A stretch of 64,000 nt of DNA from Nocardioides acrostichi. GTDB taxonomy: Bacteria; Actinomycetota; Actinomycetes; Propionibacteriales; Nocardioidaceae. Made by a program: the position numbers and the translations under genes. Positions 35,300 through 42,777 of the stretch are shown in pieces. The notes below the pieces were generated by a model that saw nothing but the letters and a program-made list of their open reading frames with translations, had not been told where the DNA came from and searched no databases. Within the stretch, counting starts at the first letter, position 1. Every line of letters starts with the position of its first letter. Location of the stretch: assembly GCF_015319165.1 (NCBI RefSeq), contig NZ_JADIVZ010000001.1, positions 806,001 through 870,000 of the forward strand, in the 5' to 3' direction.

Positions 35300-36193
35300 G
35301 TGGGGCAACTGCGCATCGGGGCCGTCGCGGCGCACTTCGGTCGCGACCTCAGCCGGGCGATCGACAAGCTCGAGGGCATCATCGGCGACGCCCGCCGGGC
35401 CGGCGTCGGGCTGCTGGTGCTGCCGGATGCCACGCTCGGCGGCTACCTCTCCGACCTGGCACGCCCCGACCCGATGGCGCTACCGCCGGGGCTGACCGAG
35501 AACTCCTTCGAGATCCGCCGGGTCTCGGCGATGGCCGGCCCGATGGTGGTATGTCTCGGCTACGCCGAGGAGGTCGTCGAGGCCGGCCAGGCGCTGCTCT
35601 ACAACTCCGCGGTGTGCGTGAGCGGCGACGGCGTGCTCGGCCGGCACCGCAAGGTGCACCAGCCCGCGGGGGAGTCGTTGGCCTACGCCGCCGGCACCCG
35701 CTTCACCGCGTTCGACACCCCGGTGGGGCGGCTGGGCATGCTCATCGACTACGACAAGACCTTCCCCGAGGCCGCCCGCAGCCTCGCTCTGGACGGCGCC
35801 ACGACGCTCGCCTGTCTCTCCGCCTGGCCCGCGTCGATCACCGACCGCGCCTCCCGGCTGCCCCAGGACCGGCAGTCGCGACTCTTCGACCTCTACGACC
35901 AGTCCCGCGCCGCGGAGAACCAGGTGGTGTGGGTCTCGTCGAACCAGACGGGCGTGATGGGCGGCCTGCGGTTCCTCGGCCAGGCGAAGGTGGTCGGGCC
36001 GGGCGGAGAGATCCTGGCGCGCACCACGTCGAAGGGCGGACTGGCCGTGGCCGAGCTCGACGTCGAGGCCGAGGTCGCGCGCTCGCGACGGATCCTGCAC
36101 CACCTCGCCGAGCTCGCGCCCAGCGCCTACAGCCAGTGCGGCGACCGGGATCTCGGCCGGGGCATCGACCAGTCCGCACGCTCCGGCGGCTGA
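35300..36193 (+). CDS. nitrilase-fold protein with lost catalytic cysteine (probable pseudoenzyme)
   Basis: A 297-residue homologue of the nitrilase encoded at 32789; the alignment is close (LPDATLGGY versus LPEAALGGY, HRKVHQPAGE versus YRKIHQPLGE, MLIDYDKTFPE versus MLICYDKAFPE). Lys118 is kept, but the nucleophile is Asp150 instead of cysteine (codon GAC, 35747-35749) and the general base is Asp43 (codon GAT, 35426-35428) instead of glutamate. Nitrilase catalysis by covalent thioimidate is therefore not possible. The frame is intact and the fold residues are conserved, so it is not a decaying gene. It may bind the product, form mixed filaments with the active nitrilase, or have new chemistry (all inference). 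Confidence 0.88.
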   Translation: MGQLRIGAVAAHFGRDLSRAIDKLEGIIGDARRAGVGLLVLPDATLGGYLSDLARPDPMALPPGLTENSFEIRRVSAMAGPMVVCLGYAEEVVEAGQALLYNSAVCVSGDGVLGRHRKVHQPAGESLAYAAGTRFTAFDTPVGRLGMLIDYDKTFPEAARSLALDGATTLACLSAWPASITDRASRLPQDRQSRLFDLYDQSRAAENQVVWVSSNQTGVMGGLRFLGQAKVVGPGGEILARTTSKGGLAVAELDVEAEVARSRRILHHLAELAPSAYSQCGDRDLGRGIDQSARSGG

Positions 36194-36194
36194 C

Positions 36195-37289
36195 GTGCGG
36201 ATCGCGCTGCTCACCTACTCCACCCGACCTCGTGGCGGGGTCGTGCACACCCTCCACCTCGCCGAGGCGCTGGCCGACCTCGGCGAGGAGGTGCACGTGT
36301 GGACCCTGGGCCGCGGTGGCGACACCACGTTCTTCCGGTCCGTCGACCCCCGGGTGCACGTGCACGCGGTTGCGTTCGAGGATCCCGACGACGACGTGGG
36401 TGCGCGCATCCTGCGCTCCATCGACCTGCTGCGCGGGGCCCTGGCGCCGCACGTGGAGGGCTACGACGTGGTGCACGCCCAGGACTGCATCTCGGCCAAC
36501 GCGGTGCTCGAGCTCGCTCCGTTCGTGCGCACCGTGCACCACCTCGACACCTTTACCACGCCGGAGTTGGTCGCGTGCCACGAGCGCGCCGTCCGGCGGC
36601 CCGATGCGCTGGTGTGCGTCTCTGCCGCGGTGGCTGCGGAGGTGCAGGCGGAGTACGGGCGGCCCGCCACGGTGATCCCGAACGGCGTGGCCGCCGAGCG
36701 GTTCGCGGCCGGGGCAACCGACGACGACGGCCGCGCGCTGTGGCGGGCGCAACTGGGTCGCTACGTGCTGGCCCTGGGGGGCATCGAGCCCCGCAAGGGC
36801 AGCCTCGACCTGCTCGAGGCGATGGCGCTCGTGCGCCGCTCGCGCCCCACCCTGGCCGACGTCCGACTGGTGTTCGGTGGGGGAGAGACCCTCTTCGACT
36901 ACCGCGACTACCGCGCCGAGTTCGAGCGGCGTGCGGTCGAGCTCGGCGTCGAGCCGCTGGTGCTCGGGCCGGTGCCGGACGACGACTTGCCGTCGCTGCT
37001 GGCGCAGGCCGCCGCGCTGCCGTTCCTCTCCACCAAGGAGGGCTTCGGGCTCGCCGCACTCGAGGCATTGGCCGCGGGCACCCCGGTGGTCGCGCGCGAT
37101 CTGCCGGTGCTGCGGGAGGTGTTGGGCGAGGCGGTCGCCTACGGCGACGGGCCGTCGTCCTTCGCCGAGGCACTCGCGCGGGTGATCGAGGCACCGCCGC
37201 CCGTCGATACCGGGCAGGCGCTGGCGCAGCGCTACACGTGGCCGGCGGCCGCGGCCTCGCACCTGCGGTTCTACGCTGGCGAGCAATAG
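36195..37289 (+). CDS. MSMEG_0565 family glycosyltransferase
   Basis: A 364-residue GT-B enzyme of family 4. The opening MRIALLTYSTRPRGGVVHTLHLAEAL and the donor-binding stretch FVSTKEGFGLAALEALAAGTPVVARDLPVLREVLG are conserved. It begins one base after the previous stop at GTG 36195. The MSMEG_0565 branch is found next to this nitrogen-starvation cluster in mycobacteria, suggesting that the pathway yields or uses a glycosylated molecule. The sugar and acceptor are unknown. Confidence 0.88.
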   Translation: MRIALLTYSTRPRGGVVHTLHLAEALADLGEEVHVWTLGRGGDTTFFRSVDPRVHVHAVAFEDPDDDVGARILRSIDLLRGALAPHVEGYDVVHAQDCISANAVLELAPFVRTVHHLDTFTTPELVACHERAVRRPDALVCVSAAVAAEVQAEYGRPATVIPNGVAAERFAAGATDDDGRALWRAQLGRYVLALGGIEPRKGSLDLLEAMALVRRSRPTLADVRLVFGGGETLFDYRDYRAEFERRAVELGVEPLVLGPVPDDDLPSLLAQAAALPFLSTKEGFGLAALEALAAGTPVVARDLPVLREVLGEAVAYGDGPSSFAEALARVIEAPPPVDTGQALAQRYTWPAAAASHLRFYAGEQ

Positions 37290-37318
37290 GACATCCCCTC
37301 TCTCGGCAGGAGCCTCAC

Positions 37319-38290
37319 GTGGAGTACACGACCCTCGGGAACACCGGACTGACCGTGTCGCGGCTCGTGATCGGCGCCATGAGCTGGGGCGACCCGGCTC
37401 GCGGCGGCCACCCGTGGGTGAAGGACGAGGCGTTCGCCGAGGAGGTGGTGCGCACCGCACTCGAGGCGGGCATCACCTTCTTCGACACCGCCAACGTGTA
37501 CTCCGGCGGGTCGAGCGAGGAGTTCACCGGCCGCTCGCTGTGGAAGCACGCCGCCCGCGAGGACGTCGTCGTGGCGACCAAGGTGCACGGCCGGATGCGC
37601 CCGGGGCCCTATGGGGCCGGTCTCTCGCGCAAGGCGATCCTGCACGAGGTCGAGCAGTCGCTGCGGCGGCTCGGCACCGACTACATCGACCTCTACCAGA
37701 TCCACCGCTTCGATCCGTCCGTGCCGGTCGAGGAGACGATGGAGGCGCTGCACGACCTCGTGCGTGCCGGCAAGGTGCGCTACCTCGGCGCGTCGTCGAT
37801 GTGGGCGTGGCAGTTCGCCATGATGCAGCACGCCGCCGAGTTGGGCGGTTGGACGCCTTTCGTGTCGATGCAGGACCACTACAACCTCCTCTACCGCGAG
37901 GAGGAGCGCGAGATGCTGCCCCTCTGCGCGCACACCGGCGTCGGCGTCATCCCGTGGAGCCCGCTCGCGCGCGGCCGGCTGACCCGGCCGTGGGGCGCCG
38001 AGACCAGCCGCACGGAGACCGACGAGTTCGGCAAGACGCTCTATCGCGACGAGGACGCCGACATCGTGGGCGCCGTGCACGAGATCGCTGGGCAATTCGA
38101 TGTCCCCGCCGCGCAGGTGGCGCTCGCGTGGGTGCTGCGTCAGCCGGTCGTGACCGCCCCCATCGTGGGCGTCACGAAGATCGCCCAGCTGCACGACGCC
38201 GTCGCCGCGCTCGACGTCGAGCTGAGCGACGAGCAGTGCGCCCGGCTCGAGGCGCCCTACCGTCCGCACGACGTGGCGGGTCATCGATGA
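37319..38290 (+). CDS. aldo/keto reductase
   Basis: A 323-residue (alpha/beta)8 NADPH-dependent reductase. The tetrad is visible: Asp and Tyr in FFDTANVYSGG, Lys in VATKVHG, His in LYQIHRF. It reduces aldehydes or ketones, or oxidises alcohols. The GTG start follows a 29-base gap after the glycosyltransferase, and its stop overlaps the DUF305 gene, so it may still belong to the cluster transcript. Direct functional linkage is uncertain. Confidence 0.88.
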   Translation: MEYTTLGNTGLTVSRLVIGAMSWGDPARGGHPWVKDEAFAEEVVRTALEAGITFFDTANVYSGGSSEEFTGRSLWKHAAREDVVVATKVHGRMRPGPYGAGLSRKAILHEVEQSLRRLGTDYIDLYQIHRFDPSVPVEETMEALHDLVRAGKVRYLGASSMWAWQFAMMQHAAELGGWTPFVSMQDHYNLLYREEEREMLPLCAHTGVGVIPWSPLARGRLTRPWGAETSRTETDEFGKTLYRDEDADIVGAVHEIAGQFDVPAAQVALAWVLRQPVVTAPIVGVTKIAQLHDAVAALDVELSDEQCARLEAPYRPHDVAGHR

Positions 38291-38922
38291 GGCGGCGACG
38301 TCGCGGGGCGGTCGCCACTGCTCTCGTCGTGGCGCTCGGGGCCGGGTTGGTCGGCTGCGGCAACGACGCGTCGTCCGACCCCGCCGCCGTCTCGACGGCC
38401 ACCGACGGGTCGGTCTACGACCAGGCCGACGTCGACTTCCTCACCGGGATGATCCCGCACCACGCCCAGGCCGTGCAGATGGTCACGATGGCTCAGGGGC
38501 GGCAGGTCTCGCCGAAGGTGCGCGCGCTGATGGACTCGATCCGCGACGCCCAGGTGCCCGAGGTCGAGCAGATGAGCGACTGGCTCGAGGGCTGGGGCAA
38601 GGCGGTGCCCGCCACCTCCCTCGACCACGCCCACGGCGCCTCCGGCATGGACGACATGGAGGGCATGGAGGGGATGGACGGAGACCAGATGGCCGGCATG
38701 ATGAGCGGCGACCAGATGAGCGAGCTGGAGCAGTCCTCCGACGCCGACTTCGAGCGCCTCTGGCTGCAGATGATGATCGAGCACCACACCGGTGCCGTCG
38801 ACAGCGCCGAGACCGAGATCGACGACGGCAAGAACCCCGAGGTGCTCGAGCTCGCTCAGAGCATCGTCACCAGTCAGACCGCCGAGATCGAGCAGATGAA
38901 GGCGATGCTCGGCGAGCAGTGA
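38287..38922 (+). CDS. DUF305 family lipoprotein
   Basis: A 211-residue lipoprotein. The signal peptide has an arginine-rich start and a lipobox LVGC with Cys24. Two ferritin-like DUF305 repeats carry the histidine pairs MIPHHAQAVQM and MIEHHTGAV. Between them is a Met/Asp-rich segment (MDDMEGMEGMDGDQM), which may bind copper or another metal. It is attached to the outer face of the membrane. The start overlaps the aldo/keto reductase stop. Confidence 0.88.
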   Translation: MRRRRRGAVATALVVALGAGLVGCGNDASSDPAAVSTATDGSVYDQADVDFLTGMIPHHAQAVQMVTMAQGRQVSPKVRALMDSIRDAQVPEVEQMSDWLEGWGKAVPATSLDHAHGASGMDDMEGMEGMDGDQMAGMMSGDQMSELEQSSDADFERLWLQMMIEHHTGAVDSAETEIDDGKNPEVLELAQSIVTSQTAEIEQMKAMLGEQ

Positions 38923-38936
38923 GCAGGGGCAGCACT

Positions 38937-39365
38937 ATGAGCGAGCTGACGATCCGGACGGCGAGCGCGGACGACGTACCCGAACTGATGGCGTTGTGGG
39001 AGGTGGCCGGGGAGAACGCTGCACGCCCTGATGACCGCCGCGAGCTCGTGGAGCAGTTGATGGCGCGCGATCCCGACGCCGTCATCGTGGCTGAACTCGG
39101 AGGGACAGTCGTCGGCTCGGTCATTGCCGGATGGGACGGCTGGCGGGCGAACCTCTACCGGCTCGCGGTGCATCCCTCCGCACGGCGACGCGGCGTGGCC
39201 CGACGGTTGTTGGGGGAAGCCGAGCGGCGGCTGGCGCGCCTCGGTGCCGAGCGCGGCTGCGCGATGGTGCTGGAGGGTAACGACGAGGGCGCGGCATTGT
39301 GGCGCGCTGCGGGGTACGCGCCCCAGCAGGAGTGGCGCCGATGGGTACGGCAGCTCGACGCGTGA
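38937..39365 (+). CDS. GNAT family N-acetyltransferase
   Basis: A 142-residue GNAT protein with the acetyl-CoA loop RLAVHPSARRRGVARRLL. The start chosen is ATG 38937 (SELTIRTASADDVPEL is typical of the family). GTG 38919, overlapping the DUF305 stop, would add six residues and cannot be excluded. The acceptor is unknown. A strong inverted repeat follows the stop. Confidence 0.8.
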   Translation: MSELTIRTASADDVPELMALWEVAGENAARPDDRRELVEQLMARDPDAVIVAELGGTVVGSVIAGWDGWRANLYRLAVHPSARRRGVARRLLGEAERRLARLGAERGCAMVLEGNDEGAALWRAAGYAPQQEWRRWVRQLDA

Positions 39366-39379
39366 TGTCGTCTCCGGTG

Positions 39380-39422
39380 GTCGAGCAGCGAGACAGCGCG
39401 AAGCGCTGAGTCGCTGCTCGAC
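39380..39422. terminator. large hairpin in a convergent gap
   Basis: A perfect 12-bp outer stem (GTCGAGCAGCGA with TCGCTGCTCGAC, 39380-39391 and 39411-39422) encloses a 5-bp inner stem AGCGC-GCGCT (39395-39407). It resembles GC-rich intergenic palindromes common in actinobacteria and can terminate transcription from both sides. Confidence 0.75.
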
Positions 39423-39439
39423 GGCTGCGTGGTTCGTTG

Positions 39440-39763
39440 TCACTTGGCTCGTCGGCGGACCAGGCTGCCCGTCAGCAGCAGGACGCCGATCACCGCGCAC
39501 CCGCCAGCCAGTCCGACACGCACGTGGGCATCGATGGCACACGCACTGCGCAGTGCCGCGGTGTACGCCTCCCGGTGCTCACCGCCGGGAAAGCTGCTCT
39601 GCCCGTTGAACACAGTGTCGTACGGCGCCAGGCACTGGCCCGCATGGACCCCTCCGAAGTCGCGCGCGGCGACCTCGACCGTGGGGTTGTGCACCGCGAG
39701 CCACAGGCCTAGCACCAGTACGGCAGCCCCGAGCAACACGAAGGTCGCCGTGCGTCTCGACAT
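39440..39763 (-). CDS. small membrane protein, function unknown
   Basis: A 107-residue protein read from ATG 39763. It has two hydrophobic segments, near residues 7-25 (TFVLLGAAVLVLGLWLAV) and near 85-101 (GLAGGCAVIGVLLLTG). The loop between contains two cysteines (GGVHAGQCLAPY and LRSACAIDA). The long upstream open frame in the same frame has no family character. The second membrane segment lies near the C-terminus and ends in basic residues. I do not recognise the family. Confidence 0.6.
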   Translation of the reverse strand: MSRRTATFVLLGAAVLVLGLWLAVHNPTVEVAARDFGGVHAGQCLAPYDTVFNGQSSFPGGEHREAYTAALRSACAIDAHVRVGLAGGCAVIGVLLLTGSLVRRRAK

Positions 39764-39812
39764 GGGGTGAGGGTAGGGCCGGAGGCTCCGTGGGGCGTGG
39801 AATGCTCGTGCC

Positions 39813-40595
39813 GTGAGCGAGACCGACCTGCTGAGCGTGTACGACGACGAGGTGCGCGGATCGTTCGCCCACAGGCTGCCACCCGGATGGACCGGTGAAC
39901 AGGACGGTCCGCTGACGCGGGCGCTGACCCAGCGGTCAGGCTTCGCCATACTCACCGGCTCGGCCTCGCAGCTGGACGAGGCCGAGCTCGCCGCCCTGGT
40001 CGATCGCACCGTGGCCTTCTTCGCGGCGCACGAGCGCTGGTTCGAGTGGAAGACGTTCGACCACGACCCGGCCGCGTTGCGACCGCTGCTGCTCGAGGCG
40101 GGCGCGGTGCCCGAGGAGCCGGAGGCGATCGTGATGGGGGCGTCCGCCGCGATCGCGCGTGAGCCGGCGCTGCCCCCGGGCTACACGCTGCGCGAGGTGA
40201 GCGCGCGGGCCGACCTCGACGCGATCGCCGCGATGGAGGGCGAGGTGTGGGGCGAGGACTGGGGTTGGCTGGCCGACGACCTGGAGTCGCGGCTCGGCGC
40301 GGTCGACCCGGTGCGTGTGTTCGTCGTCGAGCACGCCGGGCGAGTGGTGAGTGCTGCGTGGCTGGCGCCGCTGTCCGGCACGAGCGTGGCCGGACTGTGG
40401 GGCGGTAGCACGCTGGCCGGGCATCGGGGCCGAGGCGTCTACCGGGCGCTGGTCGCCGAGCGCGCGCGGCTCGCCGTCCGGCTGGGGTACGACTACCTGC
40501 AGGTCGACGCGTCACCCGACTCGCGGCCCATCCTGGAGCGCCTCGGGCTGCACACCGTGGGCGGCACGACGCCCTTCGTCATCGGCCGCTCGTGA
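39813..40595 (+). CDS. GNAT family N-acetyltransferase
   Basis: A 260-residue protein, longer than a simple GNAT. The C-terminal half has the acetyl-CoA loop (STLAGHRGRGVYRALVAERARLAV) and ends VDASPDSRPILERLGLHTVGGTTPFVIG. The N-terminal part looks like a degenerate second GNAT-like domain. The GTG start is 50 bases from the divergent membrane protein gene. It overlaps the MFS gene that follows (GTGA). Acceptor is unknown. Confidence 0.82.
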   Translation: MSETDLLSVYDDEVRGSFAHRLPPGWTGEQDGPLTRALTQRSGFAILTGSASQLDEAELAALVDRTVAFFAAHERWFEWKTFDHDPAALRPLLLEAGAVPEEPEAIVMGASAAIAREPALPPGYTLREVSARADLDAIAAMEGEVWGEDWGWLADDLESRLGAVDPVRVFVVEHAGRVVSAAWLAPLSGTSVAGLWGGSTLAGHRGRGVYRALVAERARLAVRLGYDYLQVDASPDSRPILERLGLHTVGGTTPFVIGRS

Positions 40596-41806
40596 GCTCA
40601 CCGGGCGCGGCCGGCACCTGGACGCCGTGGCGCACCGTCGTCGCGTTCGGCGTGGTGTCGCTGGCGGCCGACATGGTCTACGAGGGCATGCGCTCGGTGA
40701 CCGGCCCGTTCCTGGTCTCGCTGGGGGCCAGCGCGCTGGTGGTCGGGTTGGTGACCGGTGCCGGTGAGGGCGTCGCGCTGCTCCTGCGGCTCGCCGTCGG
40801 GCCGGCTGCAGATCGCAGCGGTCGGCACTGGCGCTATGCCACAGCGGGCTACGGACTCACCGCGGTGAGCGTGCCGCTCCTGGCCCTCACCCCCTTCCTG
40901 GGCGCGGCCGGGCTCGCGGTCGCGTGCGCCCTGGTGCTGGCCGAGCGCACCGGCAAGGCGGTGCGCTCGCCGTCGAAGTCGGCGCTGCTGGCCGGCATCG
41001 CGAAGGACGTCGGCCGCGGGCGTGGCTTCGCGGTGCACAAGGCGCTGGACCAGGTGGGCGCCTTCGCCGGACCGCTCCTTGTGGCCGGTGTCGCGCTCGT
41101 GGCCGGGCACCGCTTGTGGGCCGGACTCGCGTTGCTCGCGGTGCCGGGTGCGGTGTCGATGGCCCTGCTGACGAGGTTGCGACGGCGTGCGCCGATCGAG
41201 GGGCGACCGCCCTCTCGCCGAGCGGATCGCTCCCCGACGGCCCGGTTGCCGCGGCGGTTCTGGGTGCTCGCCGCGGGCGCCGCCCTGAGCACGGTGGGCC
41301 TCATGACGTTCGGCGTGCTCTCGGTGGTCGTGGTGCGTGGCGGCGTGCTCTCCGCGGCGGTCGTACCCGTGGCGTACGCCGGGGCGATGGTGGTCGAGGC
41401 GGTGGCGGCGCTCGGCGCCGGGTGGGCCTACGACCGGGTGGGCGCCGCGGTGCTGCTGGGGGTGCCCGTCATCGTGGCCGGGGTGCCGGTGCTGCTGCTC
41501 GGTGCCGCGCTCCCGTTGACGCTCGCCACGGTGGGGGTCGGATTGGCGTCGTGGGGCGCGGCGACCGGGCTGCAGGACTCGGTCGTCAAGGCCTTCGTGG
41601 CCGACGTCGCCCCGAGCGACCGGCTCGGCGCCGCCTACGGCTGGTTCGCGGCCGTCCAGGGCACGGCCGCCTTCGTCGGCGGGGGTGTGGCCGGCGCGCT
41701 GCTCGGTCACCGCGGCGTGCTGGTCGTCGTCCTCGTCACGGCGCAGGTGGCGGCGCTGGTGGTGTTCGCGGTGGCAGTTCTCGACCCCTCGAGGCGCGAT
41801 TCCTGA
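40592..41806 (+). CDS. MFS transporter
   Basis: A 404-residue membrane protein of the major facilitator superfamily with about twelve hydrophobic segments and the loop VGPAADRSGRHWRYATAGYGL. It overlaps the GNAT gene and is probably cotranslated. Its last residues (DPSRRDS) and the stop TGA at 41804 are encoded by 22-bp repeat units, so the 3' end has been remodelled by the repeat array. Substrate unknown. Confidence 0.85.
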   Translation: MSSPGAAGTWTPWRTVVAFGVVSLAADMVYEGMRSVTGPFLVSLGASALVVGLVTGAGEGVALLLRLAVGPAADRSGRHWRYATAGYGLTAVSVPLLALTPFLGAAGLAVACALVLAERTGKAVRSPSKSALLAGIAKDVGRGRGFAVHKALDQVGAFAGPLLVAGVALVAGHRLWAGLALLAVPGAVSMALLTRLRRRAPIEGRPPSRRADRSPTARLPRRFWVLAAGAALSTVGLMTFGVLSVVVVRGGVLSAAVVPVAYAGAMVVEAVAALGAGWAYDRVGAAVLLGVPVIVAGVPVLLLGAALPLTLATVGVGLASWGAATGLQDSVVKAFVADVAPSDRLGAAYGWFAAVQGTAAFVGGGVAGALLGHRGVLVVVLVTAQVAALVVFAVAVLDPSRRDS

Positions 41807-41844
41807 CCCCTCGGGGGACGATGCGCGACCCCTCGCGGATTCAG
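41782..41844. repeat. 22-bp repeat family B, three units
   Basis: Units start at 41782, 41804 and 41826 with YGACCCCTCG, followed by AGG, GGG or CGG. They span the end of the MFS gene and reach the stop codon of the convergent uppP gene, and carry stop codons for both. Confidence 0.85.
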
Positions 41845-42674
41845 GGGCTGACGCTGTGGGTGACCAGGAGGCCGGTCACGACGACGGCGAGCGCCAGGCG
41901 GTAGAGGATGAAGCTGGTGAAGTCGTGGCGGCTGACGAAGCGCAGCAGCCAGGCGATCGCCACGTAGGCCACGACGAACGACACCGCCGTGCCGACCAGC
42001 ACCGGGGCGACCCCGATGCTGCCACCCACGGCGTCCTTGAGCTCGTAGAGCCCGGCACCGGTCAGCGCCGGGATCGAGAGGAAGAACGACAGCCGGGTCG
42101 CGGCGACGCGGTCGAGCCCGCGCAGGAGTCCGGTGGAGATGCTGGCGCCGGAGCGGGAGAAGCCCGGGAACAGCAGCGCCAGGATCTGGCTGACGCCGAC
42201 GACGAAGGAGTCCGCGAAGGTGACCTCGCCCTCGGGGCGCGTGTGCGACCCGCGACGCTCGGCCCACCACATGAAGCCGCTGCCCACCACCAGGGAGGCC
42301 ACCACGACCCACAGACCCGCGAGCGGACCCTCGATCAGCGGCTTGGCCGCCAGTCCGACGATCACGATGGGGATGGTGGCGATGATGACCCACCACGCGA
42401 AGCGGTAGTCGTGGTCGGTGCGGGCCTCGGCATTGGTCAGACCCCGGAACCAGGCGCCGACGATGCGCACGATGTCGCCGAAGAAGTACACGAGCACGGC
42501 CGCGATCGCCCCGACCTGGATCACAGCCGTGAACGCCACCACGGAGGTGTCGTCGGTCTGGAGTCCGAGCAGGGACTCGGTGATCTTGAGGTGGGCGGTC
42601 GACGAGACGGGGAGGAACTCGGTGATCCCCTCCACCACGCCGAGTAGGGCCGCTGCGCCGATTCCGATGCTCAC
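41841..42674 (-). CDS. uppP: undecaprenyl-diphosphatase UppP (BacA)
   Basis: A 277-residue integral membrane phosphatase. The two signature stretches are present: GVVEGITEFLPVSSTAHL near the N-terminus and PGFSRSGASISTGLLRG in the middle. It recycles undecaprenyl pyrophosphate to the monophosphate carrier for cell-wall synthesis and gives some bacitracin resistance. Its stop lies within the last unit of a repeat array. It diverges from a flippase-like/glycosyltransferase operon, with a large inverted repeat between them. Confidence 0.93.
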   Translation of the reverse strand: MSIGIGAAALLGVVEGITEFLPVSSTAHLKITESLLGLQTDDTSVVAFTAVIQVGAIAAVLVYFFGDIVRIVGAWFRGLTNAEARTDHDYRFAWWVIIATIPIVIVGLAAKPLIEGPLAGLWVVVASLVVGSGFMWWAERRGSHTRPEGEVTFADSFVVGVSQILALLFPGFSRSGASISTGLLRGLDRVAATRLSFFLSIPALTGAGLYELKDAVGGSIGVAPVLVGTAVSFVVAYVAIAWLLRFVSRHDFTSFILYRLALAVVVTGLLVTHSVSP

Positions 42675-42697
42675 GGTGCGTCATCCTCCCGTACGGA

Positions 42698-42755
42698 CCT
42701 GCAGCCCACCTGACCGACACCCTTCCGTCCCTCGCACGGTCAGGTGGGCGGCAGG
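42698..42755. promoter_or_regulatory. 19-bp inverted repeat in a divergent promoter region
   Basis: Arms 42698-42716 and 42737-42755 are complementary except at one position; the inner 13 bases (GCCCACCTGACCG with CGGTCAGGTGGGC) pair perfectly around a 20-base loop. It lies between the uppP start and the flippase-like gene, 22 bases before the latter's ATG. It could be an operator or a leader RNA structure for the operon. Confidence 0.6.
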
Positions 42756-42777
42756 ATCGAAGGAGCACCGTCGAGTC

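Noticed and set aside
35300-36193. Decaying pseudogene
   Set aside because: There is no frameshift or stop, length equals the active nitrilase, and lysine and loop residues are retained; a maintained non-catalytic protein is more likely.
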